From Prado023 sp963747335 (GTDB lineage Bacteria > Actinomycetota > Actinomycetes > S36-B12 > CAIYMF01), in NCBI GenBank assembly GCA_963747335.1, contig CAVVEV010000004.1, positions 62,001 to 126,000 on the forward strand: a stretch of 64,000 bases of DNA, read 5' to 3'. Positions within the stretch are counted from its first letter, which is position 1; each line of letters begins with the position of its first letter. Both the position numbers and the translations under genes were made by a program. Shown one piece after another: positions 54,922 through 63,930 of the stretch. The notes under the pieces were generated by a model. The model worked only from the letters and a program-made list of their open reading frames with translations. It made no database searches and had not been told where the DNA came from.

Positions 54922-56154
54922 GTGGGGAGGAACGAGAAGGCTGGCGGGCCTGCGCACACCGCCTCCCTGGCCGTCTTCGGGGTGTTCGCCATGGTCGGGG
55001 TGGTCTTCGCCTCGTGGATGAGCCGCCTGCCGGCGATCCGCGACGCCCTTGACGTCACCCCCGGCCAGATGGGGCTGGTCCTGCTCGTGGGCTCAACCGG
55101 ATCGCTCCTGGCCCTTCCCCTCACCGGCTCCGTGGTCCACCGGTACGGCAGCAGGCGCACCACCCGGATGGCGGCGCTGCTCAGCACGGCCGGCTTCGTC
55201 GCCGCTTCCGTGGGTCTCAATGCGGGCAGTGCGACCCTCGTGGCCGCGTGCCTGTTCTTCGCCCTCATGGGCATCGGTGCCTGGGACGTCTCGATGAACC
55301 TGCAGGGCACCGTGGTGGAGCACGAGTTGGGCAGGGCGATCATGCCGCGGTTCCACGCCGGCTTCTCCCTCGGCGCTGTCGCCGGGGCTGCACTGGGCGC
55401 CCTGGCTGCCGCGGCAGGCCTGCCCGTCCCGTGGCACATCGTGACGTCAGTCCTGGTGGCCCTCGTGGTCGTCCTGGCCCTCACCGGGCACTACCTGCCC
55501 GACGGTGCGATGTCATCGGCGGACGAGCACGGCCCGGGCGAGGCCGGTGGGCGCGGGCGCGCCCTGGCCGCGTGGACCGAACCGCGCACCCTGCTGATCG
55601 GCCTGATGGTGCTGGCTGCGGGGCTCACCGAGGGCAGCGCGAACGACTGGCTGGCCCTGTCCGTCGTTGACGGGTTCTCGACCTCCGACGCGTTGGGGGC
55701 GCTGGCCTTCGGGATCTTCGTGGCGTCGATGACCGCCATGCGCTTCGCCGGGACCCGGCTCCTCGACCGCTTCGGGCGGGTGCCAGTGCTGCGGGTGTGC
55801 GCCGGGGTTGCCCTCGTGGGTCTGCTCGTGTTCACCCTCGCCCCCTCACTGCCTCTGGCCTTCCTGGCGATCGTCCTCTGGGGCGCCGGCGCGGCCCTGG
55901 GCTTCCCCGTGGGGATGAGCGCAGCATCCGACGACCCGGCGCGGTCGGCCGCCCGCGTCTCGGTGGTGTCGTCCATCGGGTACATCTCCTTCCTCGCCGG
56001 ACCGCCTCTGCTGGGCATGCTCGCCGATCACGTCGGCTATCGGATGGCGCTGCTGACGATCGCCGGCCCGCTGGTCCTGAGCCTGGTCCTGAGCTCGGCG
56101 GCCGCCCCGCTTCCCGCGTCGCAGGGCGGCTCAGCGCCCGGCCAACGCGCCTGA
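54922..56154 (+). CDS. MFS transporter
   Basis: 410 residues, 12 predicted membrane helices. Blocks: VFASWMSRLPAIRDALDVTPGQMGLVLL, GSVVHRYGSRRTTRMAALLS (motif A) and MGIGAWDVSMNLQGTVVEHELGR. This last block (DVSMNxQG) marks an uncharacterised actinobacterial MFS group (YbjJ-like). Substrate unknown. GTG 54922 with GTCGAGGG as weak ribosome binding site. Confidence 0.83.
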   Translation: MGRNEKAGGPAHTASLAVFGVFAMVGVVFASWMSRLPAIRDALDVTPGQMGLVLLVGSTGSLLALPLTGSVVHRYGSRRTTRMAALLSTAGFVAASVGLNAGSATLVAACLFFALMGIGAWDVSMNLQGTVVEHELGRAIMPRFHAGFSLGAVAGAALGALAAAAGLPVPWHIVTSVLVALVVVLALTGHYLPDGAMSSADEHGPGEAGGRGRALAAWTEPRTLLIGLMVLAAGLTEGSANDWLALSVVDGFSTSDALGALAFGIFVASMTAMRFAGTRLLDRFGRVPVLRVCAGVALVGLLVFTLAPSLPLAFLAIVLWGAGAALGFPVGMSAASDDPARSAARVSVVSSIGYISFLAGPPLLGMLADHVGYRMALLTIAGPLVLSLVLSSAAAPLPASQGGSAPGQRA

Positions 56155-56260
56155 TCGCCCCACTGCTCCGCCTCGGATCCGGCACCCGGGGGGCCGGGGC
56201 GCACCCCACCCGGCTGACCCTCGCCGCCCCTCGCATGGCCCGCGAGGGGCGCCCACGGGC

Positions 56261-58726
56261 ATGATGCATGGCATGACCCCGACCCCAGGCGACGCCCCCT
56301 CCGGCTCCCCGACCGACTCCCTTAGCGCGCGGGCCGAGGTGATCGTCGCCGGCCTGCCGCTGGCCGACCGGATCCGACTGCTCTCCGGGCGCGACTTCTG
56401 GACCACGGAGGAGGTCGAGGGCCTCGTCCCGTCCGTGATGCTCACCGATGGTCCCCACGGACTGCGCAAGCAGGCCGGCGACTCCGACCACGTCGGGCTC
56501 CACGACTCCGTGCCCGCCACATGCTTCCCGGTGGCCGCGACCCTGGCATGCAGCTGGGATGCGGCCCTGCTCGAGGAGGTCGGCGCGGCGCTCGGGCGCG
56601 AGTCGCGGGCCCAGGACGTTGCCGTCCTGCTCGGCCCGGGGCTGAACCTCAAGCGGCACCCGCGCGGGGGACGCAACTTCGAGTACTTCTCCGAGGACCC
56701 GTACCTGTCCGGCGTGATGGCCGCAGCCCTCGTGCGGGGCATCCAGTCCGAGGGCGTGGCCGCCTGCCCCAAGCACTACGCCGCGAACAACCAGGAGACC
56801 GCGCGGATGGTGATCGACACGGTCGTCGACGAGCGCACCCTGCGTGAGCTGTACCTGCGGGGCTTCGAGATCGTGGTCGCGACCTCCGACCCGGCGACGC
56901 TGATGACCGCGTACAACCAGGTGAACAGCCAGTTCGCCTCCGACCACGAGCAGCTCCTGGGCGAGGTCCTGCGTGCGGAGTGGGGCTTCGACGGCCTGGT
57001 CATGTCCGACTGGGGCGGCACCAACGACCAGGTTGCGGGCCTGCGCGTGGGCATGGACCTGGAGATGCCCGGTGGTTCCAGTGCGTTCGACCCCGAGATC
57101 GTCGCGGCGATCGCCGAGGGGCGGCTCGACGAGGCCGATGTGAACCGCTCCGCAGCACGGGTGGTGGAGATGGCGCTGCGCTGGCAGGACGTCCGCGACG
57201 CCGGACCCGCTCCTGTGCCGGACTTCGACGCCCACCACGCCCTGGCTCGTCGAGCCGCCGCCGCGGGCACGGTCCTGCTGGCCAACGACGGACTGCTTCC
57301 CCTACCCGCCGAGGGCACGATCGCCGTCATCGGGGCCTTCGCAGTCGAGTCGCGCTACCAGGGGGCGGGCAGCTCGAAGGTCACCCCGACCCGCATCGAT
57401 GCCCTGCTCGACTCGCTCACCGAGCAGACGGCGGGGCGTGCCGACGTCCGCTACGCCGCCGGCTACGACCCGGTCACCGGCGACACCACCCCGGCGCTGA
57501 TGGCCGAGGCCGCGGCGGTCGCCCGCTCCGCAGACCGGGTCGTGCTGATCCTCGGCCTGCCAGCGCGGCTGGAGACAGAGGCCAGGGACCGCGCCGAGTG
57601 GGCGATGCCCGCCGGGATGGACCAGCTGGCTGAGGTCGTCCTGGCGGCGAACCCCCGGACCTCGGCCGTCCTCGTCAACGGAGGAACGGTCGACGTCCCA
57701 TGGGCCGACAGGGCCGGCGCGCTGGTCGAGGCGTACCTCGGCGGGCAGGCGGGCGGCTCGGCGCTGGCCGACGTGCTGCTCGGGGCGGTCGAGCCCGGCG
57801 GGCGGCTGGCCGAGAGCATCCCGTTCGACGTGACGCAGCTGCCCTCGGACCGGAACTTCCCCGGCCACCCGCGGCAGGTGGAGTACCGCGAGGCGTTCAA
57901 CATGGGCTACCGATACCACGACACCCACGACGTCCCCGCACGGTTCCCCTTCGGCCACGGCCTGGGGTACACGACCTTCTCCTGGAGCGCGTTGGAGGTC
58001 ACCGGGAGCGGCACCGACCTGCGGGTTGCCGTGGACGTCACCAACTCGGGGAACCGTGCCGGCGCTGAGGTCGTGCAGGTCTACGTGCGCGACGTCGAGT
58101 CCACGCTGCCACGCCCCACCAAGGAGCTCGCCGGGTTCGCGAAGCTGCACCTGGAGCCCGGGCAGACCACACGCGCCGAGGTGACCCTCGATCGGCGCGC
58201 GTTCACCGTGTGGGACGCCGCGGCACATGACTGGCTGGTCGAGGCCGGCGAGTACGAGATCCTCGTCGGGGCCTCCTCGACCGACGTGCGTGACCGCGTG
58301 ACGGTCCGGGTCGAGTCCCCCGACGTGATCGCGGCCGCGCCTGTGCCGGCAGGTCCGGTGGCCACCGATGCCGAGTTCGCGGCCCTGCTGGGACGGCCCA
58401 TCCCGGTGCCCGTGGGCCAGCGCCCGTTCACGCGGAACTCGACCGCCGTCGACCTGGGGACCAGCCGCCGCGGAAGGGGCCTCGTCGCGGCGATGCGGTG
58501 GGGGATGCGCCGCCAGTTCGCCAGCAACGACACCGGCAGCATGGACGACATGGTCGAGGCGGTGCTGGCCGGCCTGCCCCTGCGCGCGATGGTGACCATG
58601 TCCCCGGGGATGAGCTTCGCGATCCTCGATCGGATCATCGCCAGCCTCAACTCGGACGTGCGCGGGATCATCCGCCCGCAGCGCCCCACTGGATCGTCGG
58701 CGCGTGCTGACGACCGGCGAGGATGA
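56261..58726 (+). CDS. GH3 beta-glycosidase
   Basis: 821 residues. Retaining glycoside hydrolase family 3: N-terminal TIM-barrel with SVMLTDGPHGLRKQ, substrate-binding KHYAANNQE and the nucleophile Asp250 in GLVMSDWGGTNDQ; the (alpha/beta)6 domain (about 340-560; VIGAFAVESRYQGAGSSK); and a C-terminal fibronectin-III-like domain (GYTTFSWSALEV to GEYEILVGASSTDV). No signal peptide, so it is intracellular, suggesting hydrolysis of imported oligosaccharides. ATG 56261 or 56273 (MTPTPG) both possible; neither has a strong ribosome binding site. Four bases before the decarboxylase start: an operon. Confidence 0.9.
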   Translation: MMHGMTPTPGDAPSGSPTDSLSARAEVIVAGLPLADRIRLLSGRDFWTTEEVEGLVPSVMLTDGPHGLRKQAGDSDHVGLHDSVPATCFPVAATLACSWDAALLEEVGAALGRESRAQDVAVLLGPGLNLKRHPRGGRNFEYFSEDPYLSGVMAAALVRGIQSEGVAACPKHYAANNQETARMVIDTVVDERTLRELYLRGFEIVVATSDPATLMTAYNQVNSQFASDHEQLLGEVLRAEWGFDGLVMSDWGGTNDQVAGLRVGMDLEMPGGSSAFDPEIVAAIAEGRLDEADVNRSAARVVEMALRWQDVRDAGPAPVPDFDAHHALARRAAAAGTVLLANDGLLPLPAEGTIAVIGAFAVESRYQGAGSSKVTPTRIDALLDSLTEQTAGRADVRYAAGYDPVTGDTTPALMAEAAAVARSADRVVLILGLPARLETEARDRAEWAMPAGMDQLAEVVLAANPRTSAVLVNGGTVDVPWADRAGALVEAYLGGQAGGSALADVLLGAVEPGGRLAESIPFDVTQLPSDRNFPGHPRQVEYREAFNMGYRYHDTHDVPARFPFGHGLGYTTFSWSALEVTGSGTDLRVAVDVTNSGNRAGAEVVQVYVRDVESTLPRPTKELAGFAKLHLEPGQTTRAEVTLDRRAFTVWDAAAHDWLVEAGEYEILVGASSTDVRDRVTVRVESPDVIAAAPVPAGPVATDAEFAALLGRPIPVPVGQRPFTRNSTAVDLGTSRRGRGLVAAMRWGMRRQFASNDTGSMDDMVEAVLAGLPLRAMVTMSPGMSFAILDRIIASLNSDVRGIIRPQRPTGSSARADDRRG

Positions 58727-58730
58727 GCCC

Positions 58731-60116
58731 ATGGCGATGACCGACAGCGACCGCGGCACCGACACCGATGGCGACGCCCCGTTCTGGGGCGACGAGGTCC
58801 CCGCTGTCAACGGCGTGCTGCGCTGGGTGGCAGAGCGGGTCACGCGGTCCAGCGACGCGAAGACCACCGCGCGCCCCGCCTCCGAGCTGGCGGCCGCGGC
58901 CGGGCGGGCTGTGACCCCCGACGGGATCGGCTGGGAGTCGGCGCTGGACATCTTCGATCGCGTCCTGATCCCCGCGACCCGCGCCCAGGACGACCCGCTG
59001 AACCTGGCCTACATCCCCGCGGCCCCGACCCGGACGGCGGTCGCCTTCGACCTGGCCACAAGTGCCGCGAACGTGTTCGCGGGCATGTGGGAGGCGGGCG
59101 CCGGGGCGATCCACGCCGAGAACGAGGCGCTGGCCTGGCTCGTCGGACTGCTGGGATGGCCCGAGACGGCCGGGGGCACGTTCGTCTCCGGCGGCACGAT
59201 GGGCAACCTCTCGGCCCTGGTGACCGCCCGCGAGACCATGCTGGCCCGCCGCGGCGCGCGACCGGAGGCAGGGTGGGCGCTGGCCTGCACCAGTGATGCG
59301 CACTCCTCGATCCGCGGGGCGGCCCGAGCGCTGGACGTAGCCGTGGTCGAGGTGCCGCAGACGCCCGACGGTCACATGTCCGGTGCCGCCCTGCGCGAGG
59401 TCCTGGCCGCCCATCCGAACGTCTTCGCGGTCGTGGCCTCGGCGGGCACCACGAACGCCGGGGTCATCGACGACCTGGCCGATGTCGCCGACGCGTGCGA
59501 CGAGTTCGACGTGTGGCTGCACGTGGACGGTGCCTACGGCGGTGCTGGGCTGGCTGCGCCCAGCGTCCGGCACCGCTTCGACGGGGTCGAGCGGGCGAAC
59601 AGCTTCATCGTCGACCCGCACAAGTGGCTGTTCGCGCCGTACGACTGCTGCGCCCTGCTCTACCGGGAGCCGGAGACCGCGCGCGCGGCGCATTCCCAGA
59701 AGGCCAACTACCTGGAGCACATCGACCGCGAGGAGTGGAACCCCGCAGACCTGGCGACCCAGCTGAGCCGGCGCGCTCGCGGGCTGCCGTTCTGGTTCTC
59801 CCTGGCCGCGCACGGCACCGACCGGTACAGCCAGGCGGTCGAGCGGACCCTGACGATCGCCCGCGAGGTGGCGGCCGGGATCGAGGCCAGCGACCACCTC
59901 CGACTCGTCCAGGCCCCGGAGCTCTCCGTGCTGCTGTTCCAGCGGCCCGGCTGGGAGCCCGAGGACTACCAGCAGTGGTCACGGCGCGCAGCGCTGGAGG
60001 GGACGATCTTCTGCGTGCCCACGACATGGCGCGGGCAGAGCGTCCTGAGGCTGGCGTTCGTCAACCCGCAGACCCGTCCAGATCGCGTGCTCGAGGCCCT
60101 GGAGACGTTGCGGTGA
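58731..60116 (+). CDS. PLP-dependent amino acid decarboxylase
   Basis: 461 residues, group II decarboxylase (aromatic-L-amino-acid/DABA-type). The Schiff-base lysine is in FIVDPHKWLFAPYDC; other blocks are GGTFVSGGTMGNLSALVTARE and WLHVDGAYGGAG. The DPHKW-LF-x-P-Y-D motif is that of tyrosine/DOPA-like and actinobacterial decarboxylases of unknown substrate. Start ATG 58731 lies in GGCGAGGATGAGCCC-ATG, the same leader as the amidase at 1856. Its stop overlaps the DUF309 start (GTGA). Confidence 0.84.
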   Translation: MAMTDSDRGTDTDGDAPFWGDEVPAVNGVLRWVAERVTRSSDAKTTARPASELAAAAGRAVTPDGIGWESALDIFDRVLIPATRAQDDPLNLAYIPAAPTRTAVAFDLATSAANVFAGMWEAGAGAIHAENEALAWLVGLLGWPETAGGTFVSGGTMGNLSALVTARETMLARRGARPEAGWALACTSDAHSSIRGAARALDVAVVEVPQTPDGHMSGAALREVLAAHPNVFAVVASAGTTNAGVIDDLADVADACDEFDVWLHVDGAYGGAGLAAPSVRHRFDGVERANSFIVDPHKWLFAPYDCCALLYREPETARAAHSQKANYLEHIDREEWNPADLATQLSRRARGLPFWFSLAAHGTDRYSQAVERTLTIAREVAAGIEASDHLRLVQAPELSVLLFQRPGWEPEDYQQWSRRAALEGTIFCVPTTWRGQSVLRLAFVNPQTRPDRVLEALETLR

Positions 60117-60544
60117 CCGACCGCGAGCGCGATGCTGCGGGTCGGCCCCGGCAGGAGCGCCCGCGCGACGCGCTCGGCCGACCGCTGCCCTACGGATCGG
60201 CCGGCGTGGAGCCTGTCCCCGAGGAGCCGCTGCCCCCGAGGCAGACCGTGGACCGGGCTCGGGAGCTGGTCCGCGAGGGCCGAACCTTCTCTGCGCATGA
60301 GGTCCTCGAGGCGCGCTGGAAGGCCGGCCCGGAGATGGAGCGTGACCTCTGGCAGGGCCTGGCCCAGGTCTGCGTCGGCCTGACGCATGAGGCTCGGGGG
60401 AACGCCGCGGGTGCGGTGACCCTTCTCGAGCGGGGCGCGGGTCACCTCGAGGGGTACCGCGCCCAGGGCGGCCCGACGTACGGGCTCGACCTGCCCGCGG
60501 TCATCGCGTGCACCCGCCAGCGGGCGGCACAGGTCGCCCAGTAG
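60113..60544 (+). CDS. DUF309-family protein
   Basis: 143 residues. DUF309 hallmark: REGRTFSAHEVLEARWKAG followed by LWQGLAQVCVGLTHEARGNAAGA, a helical hairpin with conserved His-Glu and Trp. Function unknown in all organisms. GTG 60113 overlaps the decarboxylase stop. Followed by a 78-residue protein. Confidence 0.83.
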   Translation: MTDRERDAAGRPRQERPRDALGRPLPYGSAGVEPVPEEPLPPRQTVDRARELVREGRTFSAHEVLEARWKAGPEMERDLWQGLAQVCVGLTHEARGNAAGAVTLLERGAGHLEGYRAQGGPTYGLDLPAVIACTRQRAAQVAQ

Positions 60545-60600
60545 GCCAGCCTGGTGGACCCCGACCCACGGGTCCGGCGGCGCAGGGGGATGATCGGGAT

Positions 60601-60837
60601 GTGGACCATGCGGATGACAAGCGCCGCGACACCTACGTCGCCCTGCACGAGTGGCACACCCGGACCGGCGAGCCCCTCGACTGGGAGCAGGTCATCTTCC
60701 CCGACGAGGTCCTGACCTGGGCGTCCGCTGATCCGGAGGTCTCGCTCCTGCTGAGGCACCACTACGGACCCCCGACGACTGAACCACCACCGCCCAGTCC
60801 CGCCCCAGACCGCGAGGATCGCAAGGAGCACCGATGA
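60601..60837 (+). CDS. small acidic protein
   Basis: 78 residues: VDHADDKRRDTYVALHEWHT, RTGEPLDWEQVIFPDEVL and a Pro-rich tail. GTG 60601 preceded by GGGGGATGATCGGGAT. Stop overlaps the kinase-like ATG (ATGA). No family; the pairing with the kinase-like gene is the only clue. Confidence 0.5.
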   Translation: MDHADDKRRDTYVALHEWHTRTGEPLDWEQVIFPDEVLTWASADPEVSLLLRHHYGPPTTEPPPPSPAPDREDRKEHR

Positions 60838-61487
60838 CCGCGACCCCACCCCAGCCCACGCCCCCGCACCCGCCCAAGCCGGTCGTGACCATCTATGGGA
60901 CGTTCGGGGCGGGTGCCAAGCAGGTGGGCCGCGGGGTCGCCCATCGCCTCGGCCTGCCCTACTTCGGGCCGGCGTTCAGCTCGGAGGCGATCGAGGGCAG
61001 CCCCTCGGATGGCCGGGAGGACGGCGGGGAGCAGGAGGCCGCCTTCCTGAGGAAGATGATGGCCGTGATGGCCGCCACCTTCGGAGCCGCCACCTCTACC
61101 CGCGACGGCTCCGTCGAGCGACTCCGGGAGGAGCTCATCGAGGAGAATATCCGCCAGGTCCAGGGGTGCGCCCACCTCGGTGGGGTGATGGTCGGCCGCC
61201 ATGGTGCGCTGCTGCTCGCCGAGCGACCGAACACGGTCCACGTGCTGCTGACCGGCTCGGTCGAGGATCGGATCGCGCGTGCCGCGGCGGAGTCGGGGCT
61301 CACTCGGGAGCATGCGGCCAGTCGCCTGGAGCGCGAGGACCATGTGCGTGCCGACATGTCCATCGCCCTGTTCGGGTGGGACCCGCGGACCTCGGACCGC
61401 TACGACCTCGTGGTCAACACCAGCCGGATACCCCTCGACGGGGTCGTCGACGCGATCCTCGCCGCGGTGCGCGCGGTGGCGGACTGA
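60834..61487 (+). CDS. cytidylate-kinase-like protein
   Basis: 217 residues of the Cytidylate_kin2 family: P-loop-like VTIYGTFGAGAKQVGRGVAHRLG with an atypical glycine loop, the acidic ENIRQVQGCAHLGGVMVGRHGA and the C-terminal SRLEREDHVRADMSIALFGWDPRTSDRYDLVVNTSRIPL, in which the last block is diagnostic. These proteins may phosphorylate nucleotides or a regulatory partner; many lack proven activity. ATG 60834. Confidence 0.78.
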   Translation: MTATPPQPTPPHPPKPVVTIYGTFGAGAKQVGRGVAHRLGLPYFGPAFSSEAIEGSPSDGREDGGEQEAAFLRKMMAVMAATFGAATSTRDGSVERLREELIEENIRQVQGCAHLGGVMVGRHGALLLAERPNTVHVLLTGSVEDRIARAAAESGLTREHAASRLEREDHVRADMSIALFGWDPRTSDRYDLVVNTSRIPLDGVVDAILAAVRAVAD

Positions 61488-61665
61488 CCGGCTCAACCGG
61501 CGGGTCCCGCCCGTATGGATCGGCGTGTGCCGGGTAGTACACGGTGGGAGTGATTCGCCGCCAACACGCACACGGGGAGGCGGGGCCACTTCCGCCAACC
61601 TTCGGGGGGTCCGCACGGGCCGAACACGATCGCCTGTGCTCCTCCGCCGTCGACGTGGAGGGGCC

Positions 61666-61800
61666 ATGAAGGACAGGGCGACGGGTGTCATCCTCGGTGC
61701 CGCCGGGACCGTGCTGGTGGCCGTGGTGAGCGGTGCGGCGGCAGCGGACCATGCGCTGCTCAGGAGCAGGCGTCCGTGGTGGGCGCGGTGGCTCCCCTGA
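61666..61800 (+). CDS. 44-residue membrane protein
   Basis: ATG 61666, preceded by GGAGGGG, opens MKDRATGVILGAAGTVLVAV, a single membrane segment, then DHALLRSRRPWWARWLP. The basic, Trp-rich tail would lie at the cytoplasmic face. No family; strongly supported by its ribosome binding site. Confidence 0.55.
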   Translation: MKDRATGVILGAAGTVLVAVVSGAAAADHALLRSRRPWWARWLP

Positions 61801-61869
61801 GATGACCGTCCACAGGGAGGCCACGCGGCCGGGGCGCCGTGGGGTGCGGCACCCGGGAGCCGACTCACC

Positions 61870-62394
61870 TCACGGGCGCTCATCGGGACGGCGGTCCTCG
61901 GGGGCGCTCCTCCGGTTGCGCTCAGCGCGCTGCAGGGTCACGAGTGGGTGCTCGCCGTGCGCCGCCACGGCGACGCCCGCAGTCAAGGAGACGCTCACCC
62001 ACTGGCCCCCCACGGCGATGGGCTCCCGTTGTACCCGCTGGATTCGGTCGGATGCCGTCTGGGCCTCCCGCGCGCCGGTGACCCGGCCCAGCACGATGAC
62101 GAAGGTATCGCCACCGTAGCGGGCGACCAGGTCGCCCCGACGCGACCTGATGCGCATGCGATGAGCGAGGGTGGCCAGGACCTCATCGCCGGCCTCGTCG
62201 CCGAACTGCTCATTGACGCTGCGGAAGCTGGCGATCGTGAACACGAGGACGGCCAGTGGCGTTGCGCTGTGAGTGCTGCGCGGTCGCCAGAGACCGTCCA
62301 GATGACGCTGGATCTCGGGCCGATTGGCCAGCCCCGTCAGCGGGTCATAGTCCAGCGAGAGGGCCCTGGGCGGGGATGCATCGTCACTGTCCAC
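61870..62394 (-). CDS. degenerate GGDEF-domain protein
   Basis: 174 residues, a lone GGDEF domain. Opening YDPLTGLANRPEIQRHLD, then VNEQFGDEAGDEVLATLAHRMR. The signature loop reads ARYGGDTFVIVL: GGDTF instead of GGDEF, so the catalytic Glu is missing and diguanylate cyclase activity is unlikely; it could bind GTP or c-di-GMP as a receptor (an inhibitory RxxD site is not evident). GTG 62394 follows GGAGGCCAC; an ATG at 62442 would add 16 unsupported residues. No EAL or receiver domain attached. Confidence 0.75.
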   Translation of the reverse strand: MDSDDASPPRALSLDYDPLTGLANRPEIQRHLDGLWRPRSTHSATPLAVLVFTIASFRSVNEQFGDEAGDEVLATLAHRMRIRSRRGDLVARYGGDTFVIVLGRVTGAREAQTASDRIQRVQREPIAVGGQWVSVSLTAGVAVAAHGEHPLVTLQRAERNRRSAPEDRRPDERP

Positions 62395-62496
62395 GTGGCC
62401 TCCGATGGTCTGCACCCCCCTGCCCCTCCCGCTCGTGCCCATACCGGACGACGCCAAGGTCCGTCTCAGGACGCCCAGGCTGACGCAGGGACCTGG

Positions 62497-63360
62497 TCAC
62501 AGACCGACGGCGAGGAACAGCCTCTCGAGGAGCTCCGCGCGTTCCCGCTCGGTGCCCCCGACCCGCTCACGCATCCGCCAGGCCTGCGTCATGCGAAGGG
62601 GGGGGTCCCAGTGCACGCGCACGAGCCCAGCCATCCGGTCGGCGCGCCGTGGCCCGGCGAAGGCGCCAGAAAGACGCTCGAGGTGCGCGGACAGGGTCCG
62701 GATGTCCTTGATGGTCGGGGGCCCGGCGCCCGAGTACTTGGAGGACAGGGGTGAGCCACGGCCGCGGAACGTCGAGGCGAGGAGGACGAGCGTGTCCTGC
62801 CAGGGGTCCGAATGACCTGTGGGATCGGCAATCAGCGCCGGCACCGGCCCGAGGCCCGGAGCGGGCAGGCGCAGCGCCCGCTCCGGCGCGACCGAGTCCG
62901 GCGCGCCCCTGGCCTCACCGCATGTGCACCGAACCACGTCGCTTCGCGCCAGGCATGAGCCTCGGTGGGCGAGCATCGTGACGTCCTCGAGCAGCTGGGG
63001 CGTGAACCGGGCCCTTCGCCACTGGAGCCACTCCCCCGTCGTCACACCCCGTTCGACGGCCGCCCGCTGGAAGAGCTCCTCCACGGAGTCCCGCGGCAGG
63101 GGACCACCGACTGGCCCGACGATCGTGCCCGCGAGAGGGCCGAGGACGTGCTCCGGACAGGCAGCGCCACGCGGTGGCCGGCCCCACTCCACTCCTCGGG
63201 CGAGGAAGGCCAGGCTCTCCAGGACCGTGGAGACCTTCAGCGCCGTCCACGCCCGCGAGGCCCGAACCAGGGGCACGGGGGGACCGGCGTCCGTGAGGGT
63301 CACGGCCGCCCCTGGGCCACGGGTGACGCCGGCTCCGAGCTCCACAGGCTGAATACCCAC
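62497..63360 (-). CDS. uncharacterised protein with CTC motif
   Basis: 287 residues, no signal or membrane segment. Features: VSTVLESLAFLARGVEWGRPP, a central cysteine cluster SCLARSDVVRCTCGEARG and a basic C-terminal helix MTQAWRMRERVGGTERERAELLERLF. The cysteines could bind zinc. I do not recognise a family. Long reading frames also exist on the other strand, so coding evidence is moderate. Start GTG 63360 has only a weak ribosome binding site. Confidence 0.5.
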   Translation of the reverse strand: MGIQPVELGAGVTRGPGAAVTLTDAGPPVPLVRASRAWTALKVSTVLESLAFLARGVEWGRPPRGAACPEHVLGPLAGTIVGPVGGPLPRDSVEELFQRAAVERGVTTGEWLQWRRARFTPQLLEDVTMLAHRGSCLARSDVVRCTCGEARGAPDSVAPERALRLPAPGLGPVPALIADPTGHSDPWQDTLVLLASTFRGRGSPLSSKYSGAGPPTIKDIRTLSAHLERLSGAFAGPRRADRMAGLVRVHWDPPLRMTQAWRMRERVGGTERERAELLERLFLAVGL

Positions 63361-63438
63361 CTGTGGCCACTACCCCTCTCTGGCCGGTCCATGCGCGGGC
63401 GAGCCGGCCGACGGACCGGGCGCTGGGTCCCCCGAGCG

Positions 63439-63930
63439 TCAGGCGCCCGGGTCCTGCACGGCAGCAGTATCCGGGTGCGCCCCATCCCGGCACTGCGCGC
63501 ACAGCGCTCCCACCACCAGGAGGGGACCGTAGGCGATGAACAGGTCCTGGCCGGCGAGTTGGTCCAACCGCCGCCCGCAGTTGAAGCAGGTCTCGTCGAT
63601 GGGTCCGCCGGTCACCCCGGAGCTCACCTTGCTCCAGTAGCAGCCATCCCAGCACGCCAAGAGCCCGCTCACAGAGTCCAGGACGAGCGGGCGTGGCGCA
63701 CGGTCGAAGGCCGGCTGGCGTGCGTGCGAGCACACACGTTCGGGATCGGCGGCGGCGAAGATCCCCTCGAGCAGTGCCTCGATCCTCACATGCGTGCTCT
63801 CATCGATCCTGCCCCACCGCTGACGCTCACGAGTGATCACGCCCAGGATGCCGACCACCTCCGCCTGGGCCGCATGCACCTGGTCGTGGCGCGCGCCTCG
63901 GGCTGTCTCACTGAAGTCCATCGTCACCAT
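63439..63930 (-). CDS. uncharacterised Cys-rich protein
   Basis: 163 residues. An N-terminal helical part (EVVGILGVITRERQRWGRID) is followed by several CxxC-like pairs: CWDGCYW, ETCFNCGRRLDQ and ALCAQCRDG, a possible double zinc ribbon. It precedes the previous unknown gene on the same strand with an 80-base gap. ATG 63930 or 63921 (MDFSET) possible. 63931-64000 holds nothing that can be called. Confidence 0.5.
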   Translation of the reverse strand: MVTMDFSETARGARHDQVHAAQAEVVGILGVITRERQRWGRIDESTHVRIEALLEGIFAAADPERVCSHARQPAFDRAPRPLVLDSVSGLLACWDGCYWSKVSSGVTGGPIDETCFNCGRRLDQLAGQDLFIAYGPLLVVGALCAQCRDGAHPDTAAVQDPGA

